DNA of 64,000 nucleotides from Mycoemilia scoparia (Eukaryota > Kickxellomycota > Kickxellomycetes > Kickxellales > Kickxellaceae), in the NCBI GenBank assembly GCA_027575805.1, contig JANBPU010000036.1:1-64000 (forward strand), written 5' to 3'. Shown here in pieces: positions 1 to 10,251 of the stretch. Both the position numbers and the translations under genes were made by a program. The notes under the pieces were generated by a model. The model made no database searches. It was not told the DNA's origin and was given only the letters and a program-made list of their open reading frames with translations. The first letter of the stretch is position 1. Each line of letters opens with the position of its first letter.

Positions 1-75
1 CTAATTTTGATCACACAGGGTGACTGATCACATTTTACTAGTAAATGGTCACCCTTCAAAAATAATCGCCCATAT
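1..75. mobile_element. MITE family A, remnant
   Basis: The right end is intact: ACCCTTCAAAAATAATCGCC followed by CATATG, the terminal repeat shared by all A and B copies. The ACTAGTAAA motif of the family core is present. The left terminal repeat is missing or cut by the window edge. Confidence 0.6.
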
Positions 76-217
76 GTATTTGATAATCTTTTTAAGCTCC
101 TTTGAGCTAAACGATTGATGCTAAAACTTTATCTAATAAAAATGTAACCTATCACTAAATTTCTAATATTTCACCAACCAATATTCTGGTATACTTGGTT
201 CAATGAATATTTCTATT

Positions 218-338
218 ATATGGATCATTCTTTTTGAAAGGTGCCTTTTGGTGATCAGTGTTTATAAGCGCAATTACAGCCAAATGGGTGTCCTGTTTTA
301 CTAATAAACGTTCACCCTTCAAAAATAATCGCCTATAT
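218..338. mobile_element. MITE family A
   Basis: The left end reads ATATGGATCATTCTTTTTGAAAGG and the right end is its approximate inverse, ACCCTTCAAAAATAATCGCC then TATA. The core has the family A blocks: CCTTTTGGTGATCA, an ATTATAGG-like stretch and CAGCCAAATGGGTG. It is non-coding and too short to carry a transposase. Confidence 0.75.
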
Positions 339-960
339 ACTTTAACTTTTTTGGTAACATTTTTTTGTTGGAATATAGGCCTCACCCAACAATATACGCC
401 CAATAAATCCTTAAATACAGCCCTGATAACCCCTCATCGGGGGTGGTCACTCTTTTGGAATAGTGGTTATAGCGGTGTTCTAACATTTTTATCTGTTGTG
501 TTGTGAAATAAAGCCTTAAGACCCGATAGTACACAATTCACTGCCTTTATATGCAAAATGAAACATGTATATACAGCCAATGATTACATTGGTGGTACTA
601 CTACCCAAACTTTTATACTCAAGAAATTCGACTCGAACAAACACCTGGCCCCTTCTTAAGAAAGGAATCTACAACATTAACTATTGATTCCAACAAAAAC
701 TGACAATATCAACCTATCTTATAATTAATAATGAAAAATAGTTCCAATTTACAATCACCAAAAACACGACCATAACAAGTATAAAGATGCTAGTACTGTG
801 GGAGTAGCAATGTATTGACAACCCATCAACTAAAACTAGATTTTTATAAAAACCAACCCAATGCTGTAGAAAATGAGATGCAGATACCACTACCGCTATT
901 TTTTAACCACGGCTAGCCACAACAATGATGTATAAATTTGGTACAATGTCATAAAACATC

Positions 961-2571
961 TTAGGCAGTGATATCCTTCTTGAGAGTACCCATGAAGGCC
1001 TTCTTCTCTTCGGGTGTCTGGAAGCGACCGTGACCAAACTTGGATGAGGTGTCGATGAACTTGAGAGAGATCTTCTCGAGAGCAGAGCGCTTGGTGTGGA
1101 CGCGGAGACTCTTGCGGAGAGTGAGGACACGCTTCTTGGTACCAGCGACGGTTCCCTTGAGCATAACAAAGTCTTCTCTAACTTCACCATAGTGGGGGAA
1201 GCCACCCATAGGAGTGATGGTCTTGGTGGTAAGATCGAACTCGGTGGAACCGCTGTTCTTGTCGGAACCGTTGGCGATGCGGTAGATCTTGCGGTTAGGA
1301 TCGGTACGGTGGTGGTAACCGTTCTGACCAGCACGAGCGACGGAGTACATAACACGAGCAGGATGCCAGGCACCGATACAAGCAACCTTGCGGAGACCCT
1401 TGTGGGTCTTGCGGGGAAGCTTCTTGGTACCCCAACGGTGGGTAACACCCTCGAAACCGTGACCTTTGGTAACACCGATAACATCGATCATCTCGTCCTG
1501 CTCAAAGACATCGTTGACAGTGACGGTCTTCTCGAAGTGCTCCTTGGCCCAGTCAACCTTTTGGGATATGTCACCACCGTTGAGCTGGATCTCCATAAGG
1601 TGAGCCTTCTTCTGGCCAATGTTGACCTTGCGCATCTGAGTGTGAGCAAGAACACGGACGACTGAGCAGTACTTCTTGATGCGCTCCAAGTCGCTGGCGA
1701 TTTCCTTACCCTGACCCTCGCTGTACTTCTTGGCATAGCGAGTGAAAGCCTTCTTCTTGGAACGGTACCAGTTCTTGTAGAATCTGCGCTTGACCTCATC
1801 AGACAAGTGCTCGGCCCAGACGGTGGTAAGGGAACGAAGACCACGGGGAGTCTCGATGTATCCAACAACACCAACAATGACCATGGGAGGAGCCTCAATA
1901 ATAGAAACAGCCTCAACAATTTCCTTCTTGTGGACCTCTATAATAGTTTACCAATGAATATAAATGTTTGTTAATGTGCAAATTTACACATTACTTGATT
2001 ATATATATTTCATTCTCCATATACTTACTGGAACCAGGGCGATCCAAGTCACGAACAACGTGGGTCATACCAGCCTTGTAACCAATGAAGGCAGTGAGGT
2101 GGACAGGCTTGGCCTTGTCGTCCTTGGGGAAAGACTTAACGCGGCCACGCTGGCGGGCAGCGCGCTTGCGGGGAAGGAAACCCAAAGAACCGTGGCGGGG
2201 AGCTTCGTACTTACGGTGAGACTATTTTTGACAATTTATCTTATTTTGTAAGTATATGAAATGAAAAGGTATTGACAAATGGATTGTTTAAAATAGGGAT
2301 TTTATGTCAGATCGTATAAATAGTGACAAAAAACCGGGCGTGGGGTGTTGGATAAATTTGTCAAATCCACTATGTTTAAACCATAGGGGATGCATAACAA
2401 ATTTGCGAAAATGGAAGGTAAATGGTAGGTAACATATTGAATTTGCATCCTCTTTGCAAGCAAGCATAGGAAGATGCCAAAAATGGACCACTAGACTAGT
2501 TCACTAGAGCATGAATGGATGGATGGATGGATGGATGGATAGCTTAACAAGCAGATATGTATACATACCAT
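961..2571 (-). CDS. RPL3: 60S ribosomal protein L3 (uL3)
   Basis: uL3 is a core protein of the large cytosolic ribosomal subunit whose long loop reaches towards the peptidyl transferase centre. I assemble three exons on the minus strand: 2571-2569, 2221-2029 and 1937-961, giving 390 residues, close to the usual fungal length of 387. The N-terminus reads [12 protein letters not shown], then GFLPRKRA. The C-terminal part holds the family-typical [12 protein letters not shown] and GAWHPARV. The first coding exon is only the ATG, followed by donor GTATGT (2568-2563); the 347-bp first intron contains a GGAT/ATGG tetranucleotide tract (about 2515-2540). The second intron (2028-1938) splits a lysine codon. 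The terminal exon has compact, GC-richer, evidently codon-optimised DNA, as expected for a highly expressed gene. Identity is very secure. The ATG-only exon rests on splice consensus and on the known position of introns in fungal ribosomal genes. Confidence 0.96.
2515..2540. repeat. GGAT/ATGG tetranucleotide microsatellite
   Basis: About six tandem ATGG units lie within the first intron of RPL3, roughly 35 bases from its donor site. Confidence 0.8.
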
Positions 2572-2832
2572 GGCGTCTTTTATTATATTATAGTGTTGAG
2601 GCCGTTTAGAAAAGGAAGAACTACCATATGCATCCAAGACTTTGCATCTTTTGTCTATGGCCCAACCGGATTCGCTTTCACTTTTCTTGACTGCTCATAA
2701 TTGATATACCTTTTCTGTCTGAATCTTGCATAGTGTGTGTGAGCATATTCACTATAAAAGTAAAAAATTATGATCCTTGATTAGATTAATGGATCTTTTA
2801 AAAGTATGATGAAGCTGACAATATATTATTTA

Positions 2833-2914
2833 AAAGTGTACCAGAATAACCTCCCCAATACCAGCTTAAAATGTATGATTTATCAAGCGATTCGCTTTTA
2901 ATAGAGAACCAACC
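2833..2914. mobile_element. MITE family C, short derivative
   Basis: It starts with AAAGTGTACCAGAATA, continues with CCCCAATACCAGCTTAAAAT and ends CGCTTTTAATAGAGAACC. These blocks match the ends and left core of the fuller copy at 15268-15402, while the centre of that copy is missing. Confidence 0.5.
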
Positions 2915-3042
2915 AAACTGCTCCATGTTTCCACATCCAACATCTTTTAATACTTCTGGAGTTGGAGATGTTAGAATCCCATGAATATTTGGGATCAATA
3001 AACTTTGAAATATAAATATAAATGATGTTCTATAGCCTACTG

Positions 3043-3162
3043 ATAAATGTATCTGGTCGATTTCACTAGTGATAGAATCTATGGCTAGGCCAAAATCTGG
3101 TGGTAACCCATTTCTGTCTACCATAGATTCGATCACTAGCGAAGTCGACCAGATACATTTAT
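3043..3162. repeat. Inverted repeat with 42-bp arms
   Basis: Arm 1 (3043-3084) and the reverse complement of arm 2 (3121-3162) agree at 39 of 42 positions, separated by a 36-bp loop. The arms begin ATAAATGTATCTGGTCGA. The sequence matches neither MITE family in the window. Confidence 0.85.
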
Positions 3163-3464
3163 ATGGCAGAAATCAAGATAGTATAACTTCTATTGAACAC
3201 ATGGAGCGAATATTATAGAGAATATGGTGTTGGTAAGAAGCATACCAGCTGTTTTTTATGCTGATAAGTTGTGTGGATTAAAACCTGTATTACGCATCCC
3301 TCCAAAAGAAGTCATTACTATCCTTTCTAAAAATAAAACATGTGAAGATAACTGCATTCCCTTATTCTAATAATAGAATAACAATTAAACATTGAAAGCT
3401 TTAACTGCATTAGCTTATAAAATGTTACGCAGGCAGTGTATACGTGTAAATCCCTAAAGATACG

Positions 3465-3545
3465 ACTTTATTTCACAACACAACAGACGAAAAATGGGTC
3501 CCCAAAAATGTTACCAAAAAATCAAAGTACACATATAATGCAATT
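3465..3545. repeat. Arm of inverted duplication flanking RPL3
   Basis: The reverse complement of this stretch shares an exact 22-mer, TCTGTTGTGTTGTGAAATAAAG, with 491-512, and a TTTTTTGGTAACATTTTT block with about 345-365. The copy near 350-512 has roughly 115 extra bases between the two blocks. Confidence 0.7.
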
Positions 3546-3697
3546 ATCAATCTTGGTATAACAAATATCAATATGATTATAATAATAGTACTAGCATTGG
3601 TATCAGTACTCACCCAAAAGCCTTGAGTCAGTCGTTACCCAAGAATATTGTGCAGTGACGCGCTGCCACCGTACACATTGGATAGTCCAGTATGATG

Positions 3698-3699
3698 AT

Positions 3700-3724
<25 letters not shown>
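3698..3724. repeat. TA dinucleotide microsatellite
   Basis: About 13 uninterrupted TA units in AT-rich intergenic DNA. Confidence 0.85.
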
Positions 3725-3730
<6 letters not shown>

Positions 3731-5267
3731 TGTATTAGACATAAAACAACAAGAGCCAAAGAATAGAGAAAGTGCGACAACTTGGACATATATACAATGG
3801 CTTGCTAATACTGGCATTTCTTACACCTCAAGATGTTTTACGCGAATAAATTGTATTGAAAGAAGTTCAATAATTTTCCGCTCTCATATAATAAAGTATG
3901 CAGCAGTTGGACCTATACATGTGTATTTATACACACTTTAAATGGTATGGATGTATTTCCTTGAAAGGATTGAGTTACAGTGTAATGACTAAATGAGTTT
4001 TCAAAACTCCTGGGGAAAGCAAATATATTTATTTCTGTTTACTCGTTTTCTCAAAGGGATCAATTCACATAGGCAAATAAATGTTAGATAAATTAAAGTA
4101 TGCCCATTAAATTAGCCAAGAAAACATAGCAGCTAAATGAAAAATCTTGTGTTGGTTGCCATTCTTTAAAAAGTAAGGACGTATGCTGAATAGGGTGTAG
4201 GAAATGCAGTTATGAAATTTGAAATGAAATACTAGTCTCAACCTGCCATTTGCCTTCAACCCCCTCTATGAAGATTGCGCTCTTGATGTATTGTAGAGCT
4301 TGACACAAAATATCTCTAATATTTTTTGTATCTACCACGACAATATAGCTAGTACGTATGATTCTGCCTGAGCTAAATAGGCAGCCAGTACCAACCTTAA
4401 TATATACAAGATAGCTTCAGCCAAGGTTGATGCAAATGTATTAGTATGAAATCTAGGCTCTTTTAGAATAAAACTCTTTCTGTGTTTATTACACACCAAA
4501 GAAGCAGAGCTACAATGTCAAATAAGCAACCAGTATACATGTGAAACTCAATAAATATGGCTTGGATACGTGGGAAAAGCACGACGGGTTTGTGCAAAAG
4601 AAATAGTATAGGTGATAGTCAAGTACGTGTTAGAAAAGCAAGGGGTTAAATAACAATGTCTCATACATGGGAGGCTTTGCTGCAACAATGAGAATACAAC
4701 AGATGCCAAGTTCTCCACCGAAAAGGTACAGGCAGACATCCTCGTACGTTCCCTGCAAATCGGTCTATAAGATATAAATTTTAGCTGGAGTTTCAGTGAT
4801 GATTGGCTGGCATCCAAAGGAATATCCTAGTATCTTTTTAGAGGAGACCCTGCCAGATGTTTGATGCTCGCATAAGTAAAAATAGGACTTGAGCTGTGTT
4901 CTCTTTTGTACCTCAAGGCCAAGGCATATCGGATTCACACACTGCCCCATCCGACATATTAATATGTTGTGTTCACTTTCTTGATGCTGTTTGCATTTAT
5001 AGTGGCAATAAATATAGTCAGCTTTCTGTGGCAAAAGTATTTTACAATTGAAATTACTTCACAGGGCCTGGTTATCGGTGTATACCAGGTTGGCCGAATG
5101 GTATTTAATAGACCAGGCATCCTATGTAAAAACCCCCCATATTTAATTTCTTCTTCATTTCTCTTCTTATTGATATAGACCTTTACAATTAATATACAAA
5201 CACATTGTTGGTCCCTGGCTATTCACTGGACTTTTTTTTCAAAACTCTAGCCAGCCACTACTGTGCC

Positions 5268-5309
5268 ATGGTAATAATAACATTGATGGGCAGACATGAC
5301 TTTGTATAA
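5268..5309 (+). promoter_or_regulatory. Overlapping upstream ORF before the sugar transporter
   Basis: GCCATGG gives a start in a strong context 28 bases before the transporter ATG. It opens a 13-codon frame in the +1 register that stops TAA at 5307-5309, past the main start. A ribosome using it could not simply reinitiate at 5296. Such overlapping uORFs usually reduce translation of the main frame; that this one is in the mRNA is inference. Confidence 0.4.
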
Positions 5310-6795
5310 ATCCACGTTTATGGTCTCTGTGGCAACTGGCCTAGGCGGCCTGATGTTTGGGCTGGCGATTGGTGGCCTGACTCTGATTTCTCAGTTCCCG
5401 GCATGGGGTCAACACTTCAATTATTCCCACTTGCTCTCGACCCTCCAGGTAGCGATTATGCCCGGCTGTGCCTTTCTAGGCGCCCTGGCTTCAGGCTATT
5501 TATGTGATAGGTATTCTCGCAAACGAACCATAGTGGGCGGGAGCTTATTGTTTTTCTGCGGATCCATCATACAGTGTGCCTCTTTCAATGTCCCAATGAT
5601 GGTTGTTGGTCGTGGTCTTTGTGGCTCCTCAGTCGGGATGCTGTCCACAGCTATTCCTGTATACCAGGCTGAGATGTCTATTCCCTCAATACGTGGCCGC
5701 CTGGTCTCATTGTACCAATGGGCAATAACCTGGGGGATCCTCCTTGCCTTCTGGGGATCATATGGGTTTAGAAATGTTGAGGGTGACGCAAGCTGGAGAA
5801 TACCACTGGGCCTTCAGGCCATTCCAGCAGCAATGCTTATGATTTGGATGAGCTTTTTGCCATATTCTCCACGCTGGCTAGTTGATCATTACAGGACTAG
5901 TGAAGCACACGCGGTGCTTGCTTATCTTCGGGCAAATGGAAGTCTGACCGACGTGCTTGTTATCGAAGAACTACATGAGATCATGATGGCCGTCAAACTC
6001 GAGAGAGATACATCGATGCATGGTTATGGCGAACTGGTAAAGAAACCTATTCGCCGGCGCCTGATAATTGGAATTGGGATCCAATTACTCCAGCAGCTAA
6101 CCGGAATAAACATAATCATGTACTATGCGCCAGTGTTCTTCCAGTGGCTAAGCTTCACAGTCAATGATGAGCCATTCGTTGCCCAAGGAGTTGTAGGAAT
6201 TGTCAACATGCTGGCAACCATCCCTACCATCATATGGGTTGACAAGTGGGGCCGACGACCAATCATTATACTAGGCTCTGCGCTGTGTGGCCTGTTCATG
6301 ATCCTGTTTGCAGTAAGCATCGCCACAGAGAGTATAGACTTCAACAGGGTACACCTGGACGATGTGGAAGCCAGCAAGTCTTTGTCTCATAACCTTCGCA
6401 ACCTTGCGCTTGCTAGTATCTATCTGTTTATTGCATCCTTTGCATTTTCTTGGGGTGTCATGGGCTGGCTGCTTCCATCAGAAATCTTTCCAATGCACAT
6501 GAGATCGAAGGCAAACTCCATAACAGCTGCTTCAAACTGGATTCTCAATTTTGCACTCGACTTTGCAACGCCCTTTACTCTCTGCAACTATCCTAGCGCT
6601 ATTATCATTGTTGTGGGTGGTATCATGGTGGTATCTGCTGTTATGCTCTATCTAATATTCCCAGAAACCAAAAACCGCTCACTTGAGGATATGGAGCTCC
6701 TCTTTACTGGAAGCCTCTTGGCATTCAGAAAACCCAAAGTCATTGAGATGGGATCCCAATATAGCGATAGATCCCTAAGCTATCCAAAACTATAA
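5296..6795 (+). CDS. MFS sugar porter (hexose-transporter-like)
   Basis: A predicted plasma-membrane sugar transporter of 499 residues with about 12 hydrophobic segments, the normal size for the family, encoded without introns. Family marks in order: loop 2-3 CDRYSRKR (the GRR-type motif), IRGRLVSLYQW after TM4, LPYSPRWL (variant of PESPRWL), QQLTGIN and YYAPVFF in TM7, DKWGRRP in loop 8-9, and PETKNRSLEDME after TM12. Together these are diagnostic of the sugar porter branch of the major facilitator superfamily. The substrate cannot be read from sequence: hexoses, disaccharides or polyols are possible. The ATG at 5296 is chosen because it directly precedes the first hydrophobic segment. A strong out-of-frame ATG lies 28 bases upstream. 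Confidence 0.9.
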   Translation: MTLYKSTFMVSVATGLGGLMFGLAIGGLTLISQFPAWGQHFNYSHLLSTLQVAIMPGCAFLGALASGYLCDRYSRKRTIVGGSLLFFCGSIIQCASFNVPMMVVGRGLCGSSVGMLSTAIPVYQAEMSIPSIRGRLVSLYQWAITWGILLAFWGSYGFRNVEGDASWRIPLGLQAIPAAMLMIWMSFLPYSPRWLVDHYRTSEAHAVLAYLRANGSLTDVLVIEELHEIMMAVKLERDTSMHGYGELVKKPIRRRLIIGIGIQLLQQLTGINIIMYYAPVFFQWLSFTVNDEPFVAQGVVGIVNMLATIPTIIWVDKWGRRPIIILGSALCGLFMILFAVSIATESIDFNRVHLDDVEASKSLSHNLRNLALASIYLFIASFAFSWGVMGWLLPSEIFPMHMRSKANSITAASNWILNFALDFATPFTLCNYPSAIIIVVGGIMVVSAVMLYLIFPETKNRSLEDMELLFTGSLLAFRKPKVIEMGSQYSDRSLSYPKL

Positions 6796-8131
6796 ATGTC
6801 ATTTTGTACCTATCAAAGCCTCGTTAACTTTAAATCGCTCAATATCCTCTATACCCCAACCAAAAACCATCGTTATTTTGATCATTTGTTTATGTATAGC
6901 TCGGTTTTCATCCCGTCAACACAGTTTTTATTTTTGTTATAATATATGCATTTTAAATTCAGTATTTATACCGTCATAGCCCAAAAAGACATTATTTATT
7001 ATTTATCTCAAATAGATGACTGGCAATGCCATTTCTTGTTTTATTTCATTCAAAATACCTTAATACATGGGTGGTGATTGTTGAAGGGTAAATTTTGGTG
7101 GTCAACGATTATAGGTGCAACAATCACAGCCAAATGGATGTCCAGTTTTACTAGTAAACCTTCGCACTTCAAAAATAACTACCCATATTTACCACAATGA
7201 GCATAGCAAAAGGCTGCAAAATGATAACTGCATTCATTTTTCTATATTTAACAGCCAATCCAATTGACTTTTCAATATATGCTACTGTCTACTAGTGCAC
7301 ATTCACAGCGCCTTGTATTTTGACCGTACTTTGTTGTTTACCCATTTTAGTAAAATTACAAAACACCGCTGCCGCTTAAACCAGACATTGAATACCGTGA
7401 AGCATGATCCTCTGCCGCTCTAAAAATAGTCTCCTCAAAGATGCAAAGAAAGCAGGGGCCATCAGTCACCTGTGGATAAAAAGCACCCTGTCCCCATTAC
7501 CCTTGACCATACACATGGGCCATTATACATTTTCCGCCTTGCTTCTTGCATATGTTGTATGCATTTGCCTGAAGCGAGGCTGACTCATGGATAATGAACT
7601 CTTATTAAAGGAACTGCAGCATCATGCCACCCAATACAACTTTAATGGTTACCAATAAACACGTTCTGAATACAAAGCCAAATATTATTGATACAAGAAT
7701 CAAAAAAGTAAAGTGGTGGTTTGGAATTAATAAAGGCCACGCTAAAATGTCTAGTATAATATGAAATCAAATAAAATCACAGCAAAACATTGACACTATT
7801 AAATGGTTGTTTTTGGGTTCACAGATTCCTGAATAGTAGTACGAAGATTGTATTACTTGTTCTCCCTTTGGCTGCAGGAAATCAATCAATAATAGCGGAT
7901 TACCAAAATATGGAAAGGATATGACAGGTGTGTTGACATAGAATATACACGATGTTTGGTCTAAACACACGTCGATATCCAAACATGGGTAAATAAAACG
8001 ACAAGGAAGGGTGTTGAGCTTAAATAAGAGATAGGGTAAAGGATTCGGATAAATGTGCAGCTGGAGGGTTAGAGACTGTTGTTACAACCACTTTCAAAAA
8101 ACTCATCGAAAACAATGCGATAAAAAGCAGT
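6796..8131. other. Intergenic between convergent genes
   Basis: The 3' ends of the sugar transporter and of the orphan minus-strand gene meet here. A family A MITE lies at 7065-7188. I see no further gene; ORFs of up to 71 codons resemble nothing. Confidence 0.55.
7065..7188. mobile_element. MITE family A
   Basis: The left end is CATGGGTGGTGATTGTTGAAGGGT and the right end CTTCAAAAATAACTACCCATAT. The core includes TTTTGGTGGTCAACGATTAT, CACAGCCAAATGGATG and TTTTACTAGTAAA, as in the copy at 218-338. Confidence 0.8.
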
Positions 8132-10251
8132 TTAGTGGCTGGCTTCCGAGTGCAAGTATTCTGAAGAGTCCTGTGATATTCTGATACCCAAGACATCATA
8201 TGTTGTCTCATTAATGGTATTCAGGTTGGAGGGTGCTGTTGTGATTTGTGGTTGCATATGTGACTGGGATGTTGAGACATCGCCGGTTACTTGGCTGTTA
8301 TTGCAAACAGAAGACATTGGCACAGAGCGCGGTGGCAGTACACTGAAAGAGATCTCCGTTGGCGGCGAAACTGGAACGACAGATGGGTCTGTCGCTCTAA
8401 TCAGGAGGGATAGGCTAGAAGGTATTACGTCGGTGGCACGGGAGTTCGATGGTATTTGCTCAAACTGCACGCATTCGGTCTCGCTTGTGGTGCGAGGGCG
8501 AGCAATGGTAGCTGTGGTAGGCGAATTGACCGTCGATGATGTGGCCTGGTGTCTAATACTGCGGTGTGGAGGATGGTGTTCAATTTGGGATGTTGTATTA
8601 GAAGCCCTACCATTGCTTCCCCCGTTGCTGTTAGCACCGTTTGAGATATCAAAACATGTCGACGTTGCAGGTGAAGAGGATGGAACACTTGCGTTGTTGT
8701 TGTTGTTGTTGCTGCTGTTGCCGTTGCCGTTGTTGTTGTTTGTACTAGTGGATGAAATATTCGTGGATGCATTTGAAAGTGAAAATGTGGATGAGATAAT
8801 TGAAGGGCGCTGCAAATGTCTGACTCGGCTGCGTGTGGCACTGTAGAGGCGCTGGCCATTTCTTTCTTCACTTGACCATCGGGTATTGCTAGTGGATGAT
8901 GCAGTAGCAGCCCCGCCTTGAGAGCCTTGCTGTGAGGAGGAAGAGGTACCCGGATTTTGTAGTACAATGCCCTCTGTAATGGCATCATATCTGTTGGCTG
9001 TATCACCATGTGATAGAAGTGGTGTAGCAGAAGATGATTGCGATGATGAGGACGCTGGAGATGCTGGAGCAGTCGCTGTTGTGGCTGTGGCGGCATTTGT
9101 CGTAATCATAGAGCTGAAATTACAAACATTCTGGGAGTCGTCAGTGCTACGTCCACTAACAGTAGATTCCACTCTACCTGTCTCAGAATTATCAGTAACA
9201 GGATTAGCTGTGGGCTTATCTGCCAAAACTGTATCTTTTTGTGATGTAGCATCCTCAACAGTATTCTGCGTAGTATCATCATTTGTGCGAGGAATGCTTG
9301 ACACTGATGATGTAACTGATACCGTGGCCATTGAAGTCTTGTCGCCAACACGTTGCCTTTTCCTGCCTCCTGGTGCATCCTGTGATGGGTTCTTCCTCTT
9401 GTCATTCTTTGACCGGGAGTTTATACCAGATCTTGCGGTTTGCTGGAGCATGTCTACCTTCACCTTATAATCTAATCCAAGATTGTTGCCAAGGTGGGAA
9501 AAGAACTCTGACAAGCGACAGAAGCTCCAATCCAAAACCATGTTGCGGATAAAAGTTTCCAGCAACTGCCTCTGATTCCAAAATGACTGAGAGAGAAGAA
9601 TAATTAGCTGCGCGATCTGACTGCAGCCCCAATCTCGGGTCAATTCCCGAACTAGGACTGCTCGCCGTACCTCACCTTCGACCATAGAAGGTGTAATTAT
9701 AGCGGGAACGCTGTTGAATGGGGAGGGCAAAAAGTGATCGCGCTTTGAATGTACGTTACAACCACCGCCTAAAAACTTTGATGGTGATAAGGAAGAGTTA
9801 TTATTAGTGCCATTGTTTCCATTGCTAGCCATTGATGTCAGCGTTGGGCCAGCAGCATTTGCTAATGGCTGTGTTAACCCAGGGCTTGGAGCAACAGGGT
9901 GGCAGTTGTGATTTGGGAAGCTGCAGGATGCTGGGCTCAGTGCAGGCTGTGGTGGTGGTGCAGCCCATAGCAGTGTAATCTGTCGGATAATATGGGCAGT
10001 GGATTCGACCTTCCAAGTTGATATTAGCCACTTTAGGGCATTGATGATGCGATCTAGAGGATACTCATTGGCAATGCGTTGCAGAAAGCTTGTGATGGCA
10101 GAGAGGTTGTCTTCTTTGCGAAGCCATTCCCGAAAAGTGGCCTCATACCGAATATCCATCTGGGCCACGTTCTTTCCAACCTCTTTCCAGCAGTCATCAG
10201 AAGATGGTGATGAGTTTTCGTTCTGCGTGGTTGCAAAGCGGACTATGTTGT
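8132..10251 (-). CDS. Uncharacterised protein with Asn/Ser/Thr-rich low-complexity C-terminus
   Basis: I do not recognise this protein. The frame is open from 10251 to the TGA at 8132. The first in-frame ATG is at 10159, but protein-like sequence (FATTQNENSSPSSDDCWKEV) continues upstream to a TAG acceptor at 10252, so an upstream exon holding the true start is likely and unresolved. Two helical, tryptophan-containing blocks can be seen: near the start (FREWLRKEDNL, LKWLISTWKVES) and about 150 residues later (LVRELTRDWGCSQIAQL, FWNQRQLLETFIRN, VLDWSFCRLSEFF). A lysine/arginine-rich patch (KNDKRK, GGRKRQR) that could be a nuclear signal follows. The remaining ~400 residues are Asn/Ser/Thr/Gln-rich and probably disordered. 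The make-up resembles fungal transcriptional regulators, which is inference only. A gene-free stretch of 7.7 kb lies upstream. Confidence 0.7.

Larger units (their letters stand above)
1..960. other. Intergenic, 3' side of RPL3
   Basis: I see no gene here. The stretch holds a MITE remnant (1-75), a complete family A MITE (218-338) and one arm of an inverted duplication whose partner lies beyond RPL3 (about 335-515). The last ~100 bases before RPL3 are AT-rich and should contain its 3' UTR. The short ORFs at 200-506 lie inside the repeats. Confidence 0.6.
2572..5267. other. Repeat-rich intergenic region between RPL3 and the sugar transporter
   Basis: I support no gene in this 2.7 kb. It contains a short family C MITE (about 2833-2914), a 42-bp inverted repeat (3043-3162), the partner arm of the RPL3-flanking inverted duplication (about 3465-3545) and a TA microsatellite near 3698-3724. 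The two divergent promoters must lie here. ORFs up to 112 codons at 2798-3136 and 4548-5034 show no recognisable protein and partly translate repeats. Confidence 0.55.

Noticed and set aside
1096..1665. 189-codon plus-strand ORF
   Set aside because: It lies antisense to the conserved RPL3 terminal exon and arises from its biased codon use.
2798..3136. 112-codon minus-strand ORF
   Set aside because: It translates a family C element and one arm of the 3043-3162 hairpin; no protein pattern.
4548..5034. Two 89-codon minus-strand ORFs upstream of the sugar transporter
   Set aside because: No family resemblance, no convincing exon continuation, and they overlap in different frames.
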